NCBI GenBank assembly: GCA_965116595.1
Contig: OZ220708.1
Location: forward strand, 248,001 to 312,000
Direction of reading: 5' to 3'
DNA length: 64,000 nucleotides
Source of the DNA: G963663315 sp963668255
Lineage (GTDB): Bacteria > Pseudomonadota > Gammaproteobacteria > Arenicellales > Poriferihabitantaceae
Position 1 is the stretch's first letter; each line of letters begins with the position of its first letter. A program made the translations under genes and the position numbers. The notes beneath the pieces are model-generated. The model saw only the letters and a list, made by a program, of their open reading frames with translations. It ran no database searches and was not told the DNA's origin. Positions 25,182 to 32,687 of this stretch are shown in pieces.

Positions 25182-26909
25182 TTGCAATTCCCTTTTTTCA
25201 AGCGCAATTTAGACCGAAGTTTTATTCCCGTCCGCTCTCCGGAAGGGATTCTGTCGCAAAACAGGAACCGGGAAGCGATTGCTGCAATCCAAAGAAACGT
25301 CGGCCTGTCCGACAACCTTTTCAACAAGCTGTACTACTACTCATTGCTCCAGACTGCTGACCTGGTGCAGTCCTGCCCGGCATCCGAATCCCACCACCAC
25401 GCGTATCCAGGAGGGCTGATCGCGCACATTCTGGAGTCCTGCGCCAATGCTCTTCGGTTCAGAAAGAACAGGATACTCCCGGTCGGCGCCAGTCCGGAAG
25501 TCGCGTCGAAAAAGTCCGATTTGTATACCTATGCCGTGTTTGCTGCAGCGCTCCTGCACGATGTTGCAAAGCCGTTGACGGACCAGGTCGTGACGGTGCA
25601 CGACAAAAAAGGCAGAAAGCTGTACGACTGGAACCCGGTGTACAAGACGATTTCCAGCGACCGGAACGCAGGCTACATCACGATCAGTTTCCGGCCGGGC
25701 CGGAACTATACGCACCATCAGAACTCGGCGCTGATCTATCTGAATCGTATTCTGCTGGAAGATGGGTGCAAATGGATACAGGAAGATACGGGTGTATACA
25801 GCGAGTTTCTGGCAGTATTTGCGGAGAAGCCGAGCGGCCCGATTCATGAATTGATGACCAAGGGTGACCAGCTTTCAGTAGCGCGAGCCCTGGGCGCTCG
25901 GAATGTTTCACAGTTTGCCTCAGGAAGACCTTTGTGGATGAAGATCAAGACCGCGGCCCGGACGCTTGTTGACAGCGGAGAGCTGTCCCTGAATCGTCCC
26001 GGAGCCAGCGGCTGGGTAACCAATAAAGGACTATGGCTGCTGAGCAAGCGAGGTGTCGACGCAATCCGTGACCAGCTTGCCAAGGAAGGGCATGGCGGAG
26101 TGCCGACCGACAACAGGAGGATCTTCGATGTGATGGCGGAGGGAGGTCTGCTCGTTCTGAACGACTCGCAAAAAGCGATCTGGAGATGCCGCGTACAGAG
26201 CGGCGACTGGAAACCGGAAACGACATTTACCCTGTTGCGGTTTCCGTTGGATGTGATCTGGGATGATCCGGACGTAATACCTTATTTTGAAGGAACCGTG
26301 CTGGAATCGGATGGGTCCGAAGACCATGCGGAAGATGAAGCCCAATCCGCACCTCACTCCCCTGCACCGCCTCTCACTCCCTCCTTGAGGGGGAGTCACA
26401 ATCCGCAAAGCGGATGTGGTGGGGGGAAAACGGCAGCCGACCCAGCCCCCCAAACTCCGCTGGTGAGCCTTTTCTTCGGTGATGCAGATGCCCAGGAAAA
26501 TGAGCCTGAGCCAATATCAAAACAGAATGGCCCAGGTCCTGGGAACGGCAGGCGGTTCCTGGAATGGATAGAAGCCGGCATCAACAAGGGCAGTCTTGAG
26601 ATCAACACCAGGAAGGCTGTAATCCATGTTCTGGAGCAGGGCCTGTTTGTCGTCAGTCCGTTGGGGTTCAAGCGGTGCGCGCAGGAGTTGAGCATCGACT
26701 GGCAGGCGGTGCAGAATGCTTTCAGGGATCTGCGGATCAACCTCAAGAACCATAAGGATGAAAACTGGTTCAGGGTTCGTGTAGAGGGGAAGAAGATGGC
26801 GCTGCTCACGGGCTGGATCATTCCCTGGGAACACCTGTCTCTCGAAAAGGATGTGCAGGTAAATGAGCGCCTGACGCTGGTGCTTCAGGATATGGATCAG
26901 ACTGACTGA
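25182..26909 (+). CDS. traI: MobH-family relaxase (TraI_2 domain)
   Basis: A 575-residue relaxase of the HD-hydrolase-like MobH class. N-terminal features: SHHHAYPGGLIAHILESC (His 71-73 and 82) and LLHDVAKP (His-Asp, 126-127), the metal-binding core of the TraI_2 domain; then NYTHHQNSALIYL. The C-terminal domain (RFLEWIEAGINKGSLEINTRKAVIHV, from about 465) is the TraI_2_C winged-helix region. It would nick oriT to start transfer. The start is TTG at 25182 with no strong ribosome site; the residues MQFPFFKRN resemble the usual FxxFFKRK N-terminus. Between residues 383 and 430 the linker is low-complexity because a repeat element is inserted in frame. Confidence 0.9.
   Translation: MQFPFFKRNLDRSFIPVRSPEGILSQNRNREAIAAIQRNVGLSDNLFNKLYYYSLLQTADLVQSCPASESHHHAYPGGLIAHILESCANALRFRKNRILPVGASPEVASKKSDLYTYAVFAAALLHDVAKPLTDQVVTVHDKKGRKLYDWNPVYKTISSDRNAGYITISFRPGRNYTHHQNSALIYLNRILLEDGCKWIQEDTGVYSEFLAVFAEKPSGPIHELMTKGDQLSVARALGARNVSQFASGRPLWMKIKTAARTLVDSGELSLNRPGASGWVTNKGLWLLSKRGVDAIRDQLAKEGHGGVPTDNRRIFDVMAEGGLLVLNDSQKAIWRCRVQSGDWKPETTFTLLRFPLDVIWDDPDVIPYFEGTVLESDGSEDHAEDEAQSAPHSPAPPLTPSLRGSHNPQSGCGGGKTAADPAPQTPLVSLFFGDADAQENEPEPISKQNGPGPGNGRRFLEWIEAGINKGSLEINTRKAVIHVLEQGLFVVSPLGFKRCAQELSIDWQAVQNAFRDLRINLKNHKDENWFRVRVEGKKMALLTGWIIPWEHLSLEKDVQVNERLTLVLQDMDQTD
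26371..26430. repeat. Palindromic repeat element inserted in frame in the relaxase linker
   Basis: CTCACTCCCTCCTTGAGGGG with its inverted partner GGGGGAGT, then CCGCAAAGCGG (a second small palindrome) and GTGGTGGGGGGA. This composition is typical of short intergenic repeat elements. Here it is translated as LTPSLRGSHNPQSGCGGGKT, in a region with no conserved domain, so the reading frame was kept. Confidence 0.5.
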
Positions 26910-26935
26910 CAGTGCATCGGGCCTTTTCCCATTTC

Positions 26936-26959
26936 CCGAATCCGGCTTCCAGGATTCGG
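26936..26959. terminator. Hairpin between convergent relaxase and integrase genes
   Basis: CCGAATCC / GGATTCGG, a perfect 8-bp stem with 8-base loop, in the 101-base gap. No clear T-run, so terminator function is only likely by position. Confidence 0.45.
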
Positions 26960-27010
26960 ACCATTTCCGGCCCTTTCGGGTAAGCCCCTTCCATTAAAAA
27001 ACCCCTTCCT

Positions 27011-27934
27011 TTACAAAAGATCATCAAGCCCTTTCAAGAGCCGTTTCTGGGCCTCTATGTCGGCATCGATGTACAGCGCGGTAGTTCGGATGTCTGAGTG
27101 GCCCAGCATGTCCTTCAGAGCAATCAGCGACATGGGCGGCAAACCATCGGTGCGGTCGTGGTTCGCAAGAGATGTGGCGACCAGATGCCGGATCATATGC
27201 GGGCTGAGCCGCGTACCGGTTCTTGCCGCAGTCCTGCGTAGAGCGGCGGTGAGTTGTTCGGGCGTAAACCGCTTACCGGCATACCGCTTGTCGAACAGTT
27301 GCATGCAGAATACCTGCCGGGCATCGCTGTACTGTTCCTGTAGCCGGTTCATCGTACACACCTTCAAAGCCCTCAAGGGTTCCTTGAGTCGCGAATCCAG
27401 AGGAACCGACCACTCCCGTGCGTTCTTGCTGTGCTCCCTGCGCAGCAGTATCGTATTCCGCTCGAAGTCGATGTCTTCCCAGCACAGGCCGCAGGCCTGC
27501 GACCTGCGCATGCCGGTGTAGTACAGAAGCTGGATCAGCAACAGCAGCATCCAGGCGCCGGGGGATGTGCCGGCCAGAGAATTCAGGTAGCTGCAGACCT
27601 TCTTGAGATCAGACAGGTCGGCGGTTTTACCGCGGCTGGATACCCGGGTGAATTTCAGCACATCGGTCAAGGGATTCTCAGCAAGCAGTTTCTTTTTGAC
27701 GCAATAATTGAACAAGGCACTCAGGTGCCGATAGTAGTTGTTGAAGGTGGAAGCGCTGCTGCGCTTTACCACATCGTTTTTCCATTCGGTCAAGAGTTCG
27801 AGTGTTATCTGCTCCAGTTCCGTTATCCCGGTATTTCCGACGAAGGTTCTGACTACATTCTTATAGGATTTTATTGTGCTTGGTCGGATCGCTTTGCTTG
27901 TGCAGTATTGGAAACAGGCTGTGTGGATGTCCAT
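27011..27934 (-). CDS. Tyrosine recombinase (integrase)
   Basis: A 307-residue tyrosine recombinase. The N-terminal SAM-like core-binding domain (residues 1-95) is followed by the catalytic domain with Arg143 (TGMRRSQACGL), His246-x-x-Arg249 (SPHMIRH), His279 (LGHSDIRTT) and Tyr288 (ALYIDAD). It is expected to catalyse excision and integration of the element at tRNA-Lys. Short, XerC/D-like recombinases next to the MobH relaxase are known in PFGI-1-type elements. Its promoter region contains one of the dispersed repeats (27943-28020), which carries TATAAT on the minus strand. Confidence 0.9.
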   Translation of the reverse strand: MDIHTACFQYCTSKAIRPSTIKSYKNVVRTFVGNTGITELEQITLELLTEWKNDVVKRSSASTFNNYYRHLSALFNYCVKKKLLAENPLTDVLKFTRVSSRGKTADLSDLKKVCSYLNSLAGTSPGAWMLLLLIQLLYYTGMRRSQACGLCWEDIDFERNTILLRREHSKNAREWSVPLDSRLKEPLRALKVCTMNRLQEQYSDARQVFCMQLFDKRYAGKRFTPEQLTAALRRTAARTGTRLSPHMIRHLVATSLANHDRTDGLPPMSLIALKDMLGHSDIRTTALYIDADIEAQKRLLKGLDDLL

Positions 27935-27942
27935 CGGTACTC

Positions 27943-28020
27943 CATGACAAAATCGCTCATTATACTTGTGCCGACATTGTTTGCACCCGGTTTCAAAGCG
28001 GTGTAAGGTTTATCTCAATA
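27943..28020. repeat. Dispersed ICE-end repeat, copy in the integrase promoter
   Basis: Full-length copy: ATGACAAAATCGCTCATTAT, TGTGCCGACATTG, GGTGTAAGGTT and TATCTCAAT. It starts 9 bases upstream of the integrase start codon, where the minus strand reads TATAAT at about 27957-27962. Could be promoter, recombination-protein site, or both. Confidence 0.65.
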
Positions 28021-28054
28021 GTAACGATCTTTCCCAACTCACAGGGAGCATGCC

Positions 28055-28495
28055 ATGGCCCAGTTGTACGGCAAAATGGAAACCGAGTACCGAGACATCA
28101 TTCTGTCCTTCGATGATGGTCCGAATTCCAAAACAACCGGCCTACTATTGGACATACTAGATGAGTGCGATGTTAGAGCAATGTTTTTCGTTGTTGGAAA
28201 TCGTCTACAGAGTTGTATAGGACGCAGTATCGTGGAGCGGGCACATGAGAGCGGTCATGTTATTGGCAACCATACGTATAACCATCCCAATCTCTCTAAA
28301 CTATCTATTGTTTGTGGCGGATGGCGTCAAGGCTTTGGGCAGGGCGATCCGCCTTACCTTCGGGGGCCGATAACCGTCAGGCGAGGGCGGCCGAATGATT
28401 ACGCCGTAGCGCCGACTCGGTCAATTTCAAATCGGATAGGGCATTCCCCAGAATCAATCAATTCTCGAACCGCTATAACCCACTGCTTGCGCTGA
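28055..28495 (+). pseudogene. Truncated polysaccharide deacetylase (NodB domain)
   Basis: The first 86 residues are a clear NodB-domain start: ILSFDDGPNSKTTGLLLDIL with the catalytic DD pair, RAMFFVVGNR, and the metal-binding HVIGNHTYNHPNLSKLS (His73 and His77). After about 28312 the frame continues for 60 residues without any similarity (WRQGFGQGDPPYLRG...), so the 3' half of the gene was replaced. Since motifs 3-5 are missing, the product cannot be active. The replacing sequence reads as protein only on the other strand. Confidence 0.85.
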
Positions 28496-28544
28496 GCATA
28501 TTCATTCTTTAACATAACCCACGGTCGACAGTAAAGGAACAGAA
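28313..28544 (-). other. Foreign segment behind the deacetylase break
   Basis: GC-richer than the genes on either side. On the minus strand it reads, with a frame change, VIAVRELIDSGECPIRFEID and then GVIIRPPSPDGYRPPKVRRI, which look like protein, but I do not recognise the family. Probably a remnant of a gene or insertion that truncated the deacetylase. Confidence 0.35.
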
Positions 28545-29465
28545 ATGGCCCTGTTACATGATATCCAGGCGGCACTTCTCAATGACAAAATAGGCGTTGG
28601 ATCTATCCTCCTAAAGCTCCGCTATTTGGCGTCAAAGCTGGATGCGGACATCTTGGAGGAATGGGTCCAACATGAGACTGAAGGTTATCCGGTTGACGCG
28701 CGAATTCCAGATTATCGAATAGCCCAAATCACTTACACCGGAACTTTCGATGGCATAGTAAAGCAGCTCAACAACGTTTCCATTCCAGGTCACTCGATTG
28801 AAAAATACGCTGGCAAGGAGTGGGTGCGCTACGAAATTCGCGAAGGGCTACCCGAAATCGACATACGACTAGAAAACATCAGTGAAGACGGACACTTTGC
28901 GGTTGATTCTAGCAACCTAAAGCTGATTCTTCAGGATAAGATCTACAAGGGTATGGCCATTGTTGAGATCAGCAACCGGATTGATGCTGGCGCGTTCACT
29001 CGTATTCAGCAAGTCGTAAGGACTAAGACACTGGACTTTGCGCTAAAGCTAGAAAAGCAGGTTCCAGCAGCCGTTGAAATTTCTGTTGGGCAAACGGGTG
29101 GCTCAATCACTTCGACTGAACAAGAGAACGTTAAGCATCTGACACAGCAGATTTTCTACGGTGATGTGACAAACATTCGTGCCGACTCTGGATCCGCAGT
29201 GAGGCTGAATGTCAACAAAGGAGATACGTCGTCTCTGGCCAAAGCTCTCGAAGCGGCAGGATTTCCTCCCGCCGAAGCAAATGAACTTGCTGAGATTGCG
29301 GGTCAAGAGGCGCCACAGAATAAAATGCAACCACTCGGCACGAATGTGCAAGAATGGCTGAGGGACAAATTGAAGGGGGGCGCCATCGAAGCATGGGGGA
29401 TCGGGAAGTCTGTTGTGCGTGAGGTTATCATTGATGCCTTAAAACAATACTACGGACTAATGTGA
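28545..29465 (+). CDS. AbiTii-domain protein (predicted abortive-infection protein)
   Basis: A 306-residue protein. The N-terminal region has the AbiTii form: LLHDIQAALLNDKIGVGSILLKLRYLASKLDADILEEWVQHETEGYP, then DYRI. The remaining sequence (residues 70-306) has an RTKTLDFALKLEKQV helix and a segment around GDVTNIRADSGSAVRLNVNKGD that looks like beta structure. AbiTii domains are associated with abortive-infection genes; the mode of action is not established. A ribosome site GGAACAG lies before the ATG. Intact and lying amid broken genes, so it is probably a selected cargo gene. Confidence 0.75.
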   Translation: MALLHDIQAALLNDKIGVGSILLKLRYLASKLDADILEEWVQHETEGYPVDARIPDYRIAQITYTGTFDGIVKQLNNVSIPGHSIEKYAGKEWVRYEIREGLPEIDIRLENISEDGHFAVDSSNLKLILQDKIYKGMAIVEISNRIDAGAFTRIQQVVRTKTLDFALKLEKQVPAAVEISVGQTGGSITSTEQENVKHLTQQIFYGDVTNIRADSGSAVRLNVNKGDTSSLAKALEAAGFPPAEANELAEIAGQEAPQNKMQPLGTNVQEWLRDKLKGGAIEAWGIGKSVVREVIIDALKQYYGLM

Positions 29466-29512
29466 AGAGGTAATTTAGGTGAGACACAGAACAGTAATTT
29501 CAATTGTCCACG

Positions 29513-29833
29513 GTTTTGGCGCAAGTGGAGGTCTCGCCGAGTTCGGTGAGCCTGGAGGTCGACGAAACGACCACGATGACCGCGACTATCGAGGACGCCA
29601 ACGGTAACTCCATACACGTGAATCAGGACGGGCCAGGGCGGCCTTGCTGTGCACTGGGTAACGAGCGACGATCAGGTGGCGACAGTCGAGGGTGTGGCCG
29701 CCTCGGGAAACCAAAATACCGGAGGCACCGCCACAGTGACGGCGGTCAGAGTTGGAACAGTGACGATCACCGTCAGGCCGGGGGTACCACTATCACGGAC
29801 ACCCCCACGGTGACGGTGACGGACAACAACTAG
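29513..29833 (+). pseudogene. Fragment of a bacterial Ig-like domain protein (frameshifted)
   Basis: Begins VLAQVEVSPSSVSLEVDETT, the start of a BIG_2-type domain, then TMTATIEDANGNSI. After about 29620 the similarity moves to another frame (VTSDDQVATVEGVAASG, then TVTAVRVGTVTITVRPG), the typical end of the same domain. So one Ig-like repeat of a large surface protein survives, with a frameshift and without signal peptide. It is GC-rich compared with its neighbours. Confidence 0.65.
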
Positions 29834-29903
29834 TTCTGTCGATTGAGGTCAAGTTGCTTCCCAATGCTGATGGCGTTAGCGGGTGCCAAGGCGGAGGTGC
29901 GTG

Positions 29904-30262
29904 ATGCCGAGACTGGCCGCCCTTTGTAGAGAGGTCGTGCCGGCCTCTTGGTGGATTGAGGCGCCACCGCGCGGCGAAGACGAACGCGCCAAATTGGCTG
30001 GCAACCAATAAATGACGGCGAGATAGTGGTTAGTTTACGGGAAGCGCTCAACCGCATAATCCATTCAAGAAAGATGACGATTGGGTTTGAACAACTACCA
30101 GCCAATTTGAGTGTAATGCCTGGGGGTGCCTATGTTGTGCCCTATCTTTGTGCGGAAACCGACATGCACAAGTTAGCATTTGTGGATGTTTTTGCGCTTT
30201 CCCATTGCTTCCTCTACGAGGTTTTATCAGCCCTTCTCACTCCCCAAAAACGTAAAGAGTGA
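29904..30262 (+). pseudogene. Frameshifted small hypothetical gene
   Basis: A GGAGG site lies 6 bases before an ATG at 29904. The frame reads MPRLAALCREVVPASWWIEA and stops at 30011, but coding character continues in another frame: IGWQPINDGEIVVSLREALN up to KRKE at 30262. The two parts together would make a protein of about 120 residues. I do not know the family. Confidence 0.45.
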
Positions 30263-30304
30263 ATCCACTAACTGGAAGAGATTCCCCCACAAGGTACCTT
30301 CACT

Positions 30305-30351
30305 CTAAACATAATGGTCTCCCCCGCAATGACGAAGGCCATTATGTTTAG
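30305..30351. repeat. 13-bp perfect inverted repeat
   Basis: CTAAACATAATGG (30305-30317) and CCATTATGTTTAG (30339-30351), 21-base loop. No T-run follows. Confidence 0.7.
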
Positions 30352-30433
30352 TTGAAGTATAGTAACAAAACTGGTAGTACTTGCTTTCCATCCTCAGTCT
30401 TGAATGTCCGTAAGAGGACCGTTCTGCGTACAC

Positions 30434-30462
30434 TTTTCCAGCGCTGAAGAAACGCTGGAAAA
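30434..30462. repeat. 10-bp perfect inverted repeat
   Basis: TTTTCCAGCG (30434-30443) and CGCTGGAAAA (30453-30462), 9-base loop. Located 77 bases before the truncated serine recombinase; could be a recombinase site or a bidirectional terminator. Confidence 0.65.
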
Positions 30463-30538
30463 CCAGCTCCGGGAATGTCTCATATAGGTGGTACTATTTG
30501 ATTTGCATTAGAGGTCCCCTATTCGTACACTTCCGTGC

Positions 30539-30922
30539 ATGAATGCCACCCGAATCGATTATGCCCGCTGTTCCACGTCCGGACAGGATCTGTCCGCGCA
30601 TAATCAGGTGCTCTGCGATCTTAATGTGACGCCTGATCGCATCTATACCGACAAGGGGTTCACCGGTACCAACTGTAGCAGGCCCGGCCTGGAGCAGGCG
30701 CTGGCCGCAGTGCGTGAAGGCGATACCCTGGTCGTGTCCAAGCTGGATCGCCTCGCCCGGACGGTGCCCGATGCGCGACACATCGCATCCCAGTTGGAAG
30801 ACAGGGGCGTGAAACTTGCCTTGGGACAGACGGTTTATGATCCCGCCGATCCCATGGGGAAACTCTTTTTTAATATCCTGGCCACCTTTGCCGAGTCTGA
30901 AGCGGATAGAGACCCGAACTGA
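30539..30922 (+). pseudogene. Truncated serine recombinase (resolvase)
   Basis: Matches the resolvase catalytic domain: YARCSTSGQDLSAHNQVL with catalytic Ser, IYTDKGFTGTN, RPGLEQALAAVREGDTLVVSKLDRLARTV (the DRLAR motif), YDPADPMGKLFFNILATFAE. At about residue 123 the similarity breaks (ESEADRDPN), so the E-helix and the DNA-binding helix-turn-helix are missing. Cannot be active. Belongs to the Tn3-type TnpR-like group. Confidence 0.88.
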
Positions 30923-30933
30923 CCAATATTCAA

Positions 30934-31623
30934 ATGGGCGAAAAAAATTCTAAGTTTGCTAGGCAACTTGCGTTGTCGTTTCATGAGCAATTCGCTCAAA
31001 ACCAGAATCATCATCAAAGAATGTTTGTACAGGTATTGGCCGTTCTAATTACTGTTTTGGTTGGTTTTGGATATGCATACGCCAGATTGCAAAACGGATC
31101 AAGCGGCGGAGGTGATGCGGTTAATAATGCGGTTAATATAGAATTTGATATGCTATACGCATCCCTTATGATATCGATGGTTTTGCTGTCACTTGCCATA
31201 GCATTGATAGTAAGCATGGCTTACGGCTTCAGGAGGGACCAAACTACCGCATGTCGAATTCGGGTAAATGCCGGCGCCATGAAGGCCTGGAAAGATAGTG
31301 ATGATCGTGATTTTTATTTCCCGGCAGCATATAACCCAATCGAGAAAACCGGCTGCTGTTGGATGCCGGAGTATCACAACATATTCTACATTGCCTTGCT
31401 TGCACTCAAAGTTATCCTGGTTGTCATTGTAATCAATAAAGCTTGCAGCATTGATTCCCTCGACAAACACGGTTTTCTATTTTGGTCCTCGATCATCGCT
31501 GTTATTATCAGCTTTGTTTCAGATATTTTTGTGTGGAATCGGTATAAGAAAAAATGGAAAGGAGTTGCGAAAAAAGCCCGAAAAATATTGCAATCGAAAT
31601 CCAAGGTTGACGCTCAAGACTGA
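30934..31623 (+). CDS. Hypothetical four-helix membrane protein
   Basis: A 229-residue protein I do not recognise. Predicted membrane segments lie at about 29-48, 71-96, 149-168 and 178-198; the loop between the second and third carries a CRIRVNAGAMKAWKDSDDRD stretch. The C-terminus is basic (KKKWKGVAKKARK). AT-rich compared with its neighbours, which suggests separate acquisition. Its position, directly after the break in the recombinase and among defence-type genes, suggests a cargo role; a membrane effector is possible but unproven. Confidence 0.6.
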   Translation: MGEKNSKFARQLALSFHEQFAQNQNHHQRMFVQVLAVLITVLVGFGYAYARLQNGSSGGGDAVNNAVNIEFDMLYASLMISMVLLSLAIALIVSMAYGFRRDQTTACRIRVNAGAMKAWKDSDDRDFYFPAAYNPIEKTGCCWMPEYHNIFYIALLALKVILVVIVINKACSIDSLDKHGFLFWSSIIAVIISFVSDIFVWNRYKKKWKGVAKKARKILQSKSKVDAQD

Positions 31624-32174
31624 GAGGTTTTCGATTATGCCGACATCCTGCGCTTGATATAGCTTGTCGACCAGCCTGGCGATCAGTTCTTCCTGCTACC
31701 TGTTGCCCTTGATGCTGTTGCAGGACCCGCACAGCAACAACAGATTGCTGACATGGTCCGTCCCGCCCCTAGCCCGGGGAATGATGTGTTCGATCTTGCA
31801 GGCTGCGTATCTCGAAGTTAATAAAACGTGGGTTTTTCTTACCGATACAGTTGAATCTGACATCAGGCCAGCATCCATCAGATTCCGAGTAAATCAACCC
31901 AGTAAAGTTATCAATGTTAGAATTCAGTGCATGGATAATGAGAATATTAACTATTCGGGATAGGTGTGATGCGATGAAAGATCTGGCCGAAACAGTGGCG
32001 CGGTTGGCCCAAGGTACTGAACCGGGATAAGCGAGACATTGCTTTGAAGCTGTCGATGAAAAGCAGCGCAGCACACCATCAATCAAATCTGTATAATATG
32101 GAAATGGAAGCGAAATTGCAGTCCGATCGAATATCAATTCTCGACTATCAGGAAACACTGAAATAGACAATCCC
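31624..32174. other. Stretch with an HNH remnant only
   Basis: 550 bases. The left part holds the HNH remnant on the minus strand (listed separately). In the rest (31880-32174) no credible gene was seen; a 143-codon open frame on the minus strand (31769-32200) overlaps the remnant and has no recognisable features. Confidence 0.5.
31660..31878 (-). pseudogene. HNH endonuclease fragment with internal stop
   Basis: Reads CKIEHIIPRARGGTDHVSNL then LLLCGSCNSIKGNR, the HNH core with the zinc-type Cys pair and the EHI..RARGG motif. A TAG replaces the next codon, after which QEELIARLVDKLYQAQ continues in frame. Upstream of TSRYAA the sequence is not related. In intact proteins this domain is the C-terminal part of methyltransferase-linked or phage HNH nucleases. 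Confidence 0.7.
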
Positions 32175-32474
32175 ATGACCAAATACACTGAAACTATCAA
32201 TGAGATCCTTGACTATCTCTGCATCATGGAAACTCGGTGTACTTACAAGGCTGTTGCTGAAGTCCTGGGAATTATCCCCCAATCAGTGGGGCACCTTCTA
32301 GGACAGAAGCGACCAGAGGCGTCATGGGTTGTAAATGGTAGAACAAAGGAACCTACGGGGTATACGGATAATCAAAAACACCCCCGTCTTCACATAAACA
32401 ACGTGATCATCAGGTCAGGAGAGAAACTACAAAGGGGCCTTCACGCATACAGGCGTGACTTAAGGGAGGCTTGA
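32175..32474 (+). CDS. Small hypothetical protein, Atl1/MGMT-like fold possible
   Basis: A 99-residue protein with a winged-helix-like segment CTYKAVAEVLGIIPQSVGHLLGQKRPEASWVVN. The pattern of T-Y-x-x-V-A and VG.LLG followed by ASWVVN resembles the DNA-binding core of alkyltransferase-like (Atl1) proteins, which lack the reactive Cys. No PCHR motif is present. Basic C-terminus. The sequence looks like a true gene (sensible codon use, start with no strong ribosome site). Function uncertain: nucleotide-repair or regulatory. Confidence 0.5.
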   Translation: MTKYTETINEILDYLCIMETRCTYKAVAEVLGIIPQSVGHLLGQKRPEASWVVNGRTKEPTGYTDNQKHPRLHINNVIIRSGEKLQRGLHAYRRDLREA

Positions 32475-32481
32475 TCAATTG

Positions 32482-32658
32482 ATGCTGCCACCTAACATAT
32501 TCAAGAGGGTTTCCGGGGGTAAGCTGGCGGCAATATCGCTGGGTGTCAAATTGGAAGAATCCGGGTATTCAGAACTGATTGGTCATGACTTTGGCAGGGT
32601 GGTGCCGTCAGCAGGGCATAGCGATGTGTATCTCGAACATTCTACACCCATGCATTGA
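32482..32658 (+). CDS. Possible 58-residue hypothetical protein
   Basis: Open frame MLPPNIFKRVSGGKLAAISL to HSTPMH, following the previous gene by 7 bases. A GGAGG sequence (32465-32469) lies about 12 bases before the ATG. No family recognised. The sequence has a protein-like mix of residues but could be a remnant. Confidence 0.3.
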   Translation: MLPPNIFKRVSGGKLAAISLGVKLEESGYSELIGHDFGRVVPSAGHSDVYLEHSTPMH

Positions 32659-32687
32659 CGAATTAATATACTAGGTAGGACAGTCCC

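Larger units (their letters stand above)
30263..30538. other. Intergenic segment with two inverted repeats
   Basis: No gene seen. Contains the inverted repeats at 30305-30351 and 30434-30462, and a CGTACACTT sequence present twice (30428 and 30521), once near the second repeat and once just upstream of the truncated resolvase. Might be a resolvase res region or the end of a degraded transposon. Confidence 0.4.

Noticed and set aside
30305..30351. Integron attC site
   Set aside because: The ends do not fit the RYYYAAC / GTTRRRY core pattern and no integron integrase is near.
31769..32200. 143-codon minus-strand frame as a gene
   Set aside because: Overlaps the HNH remnant in another frame, has no ribosome site and no recognisable motif.
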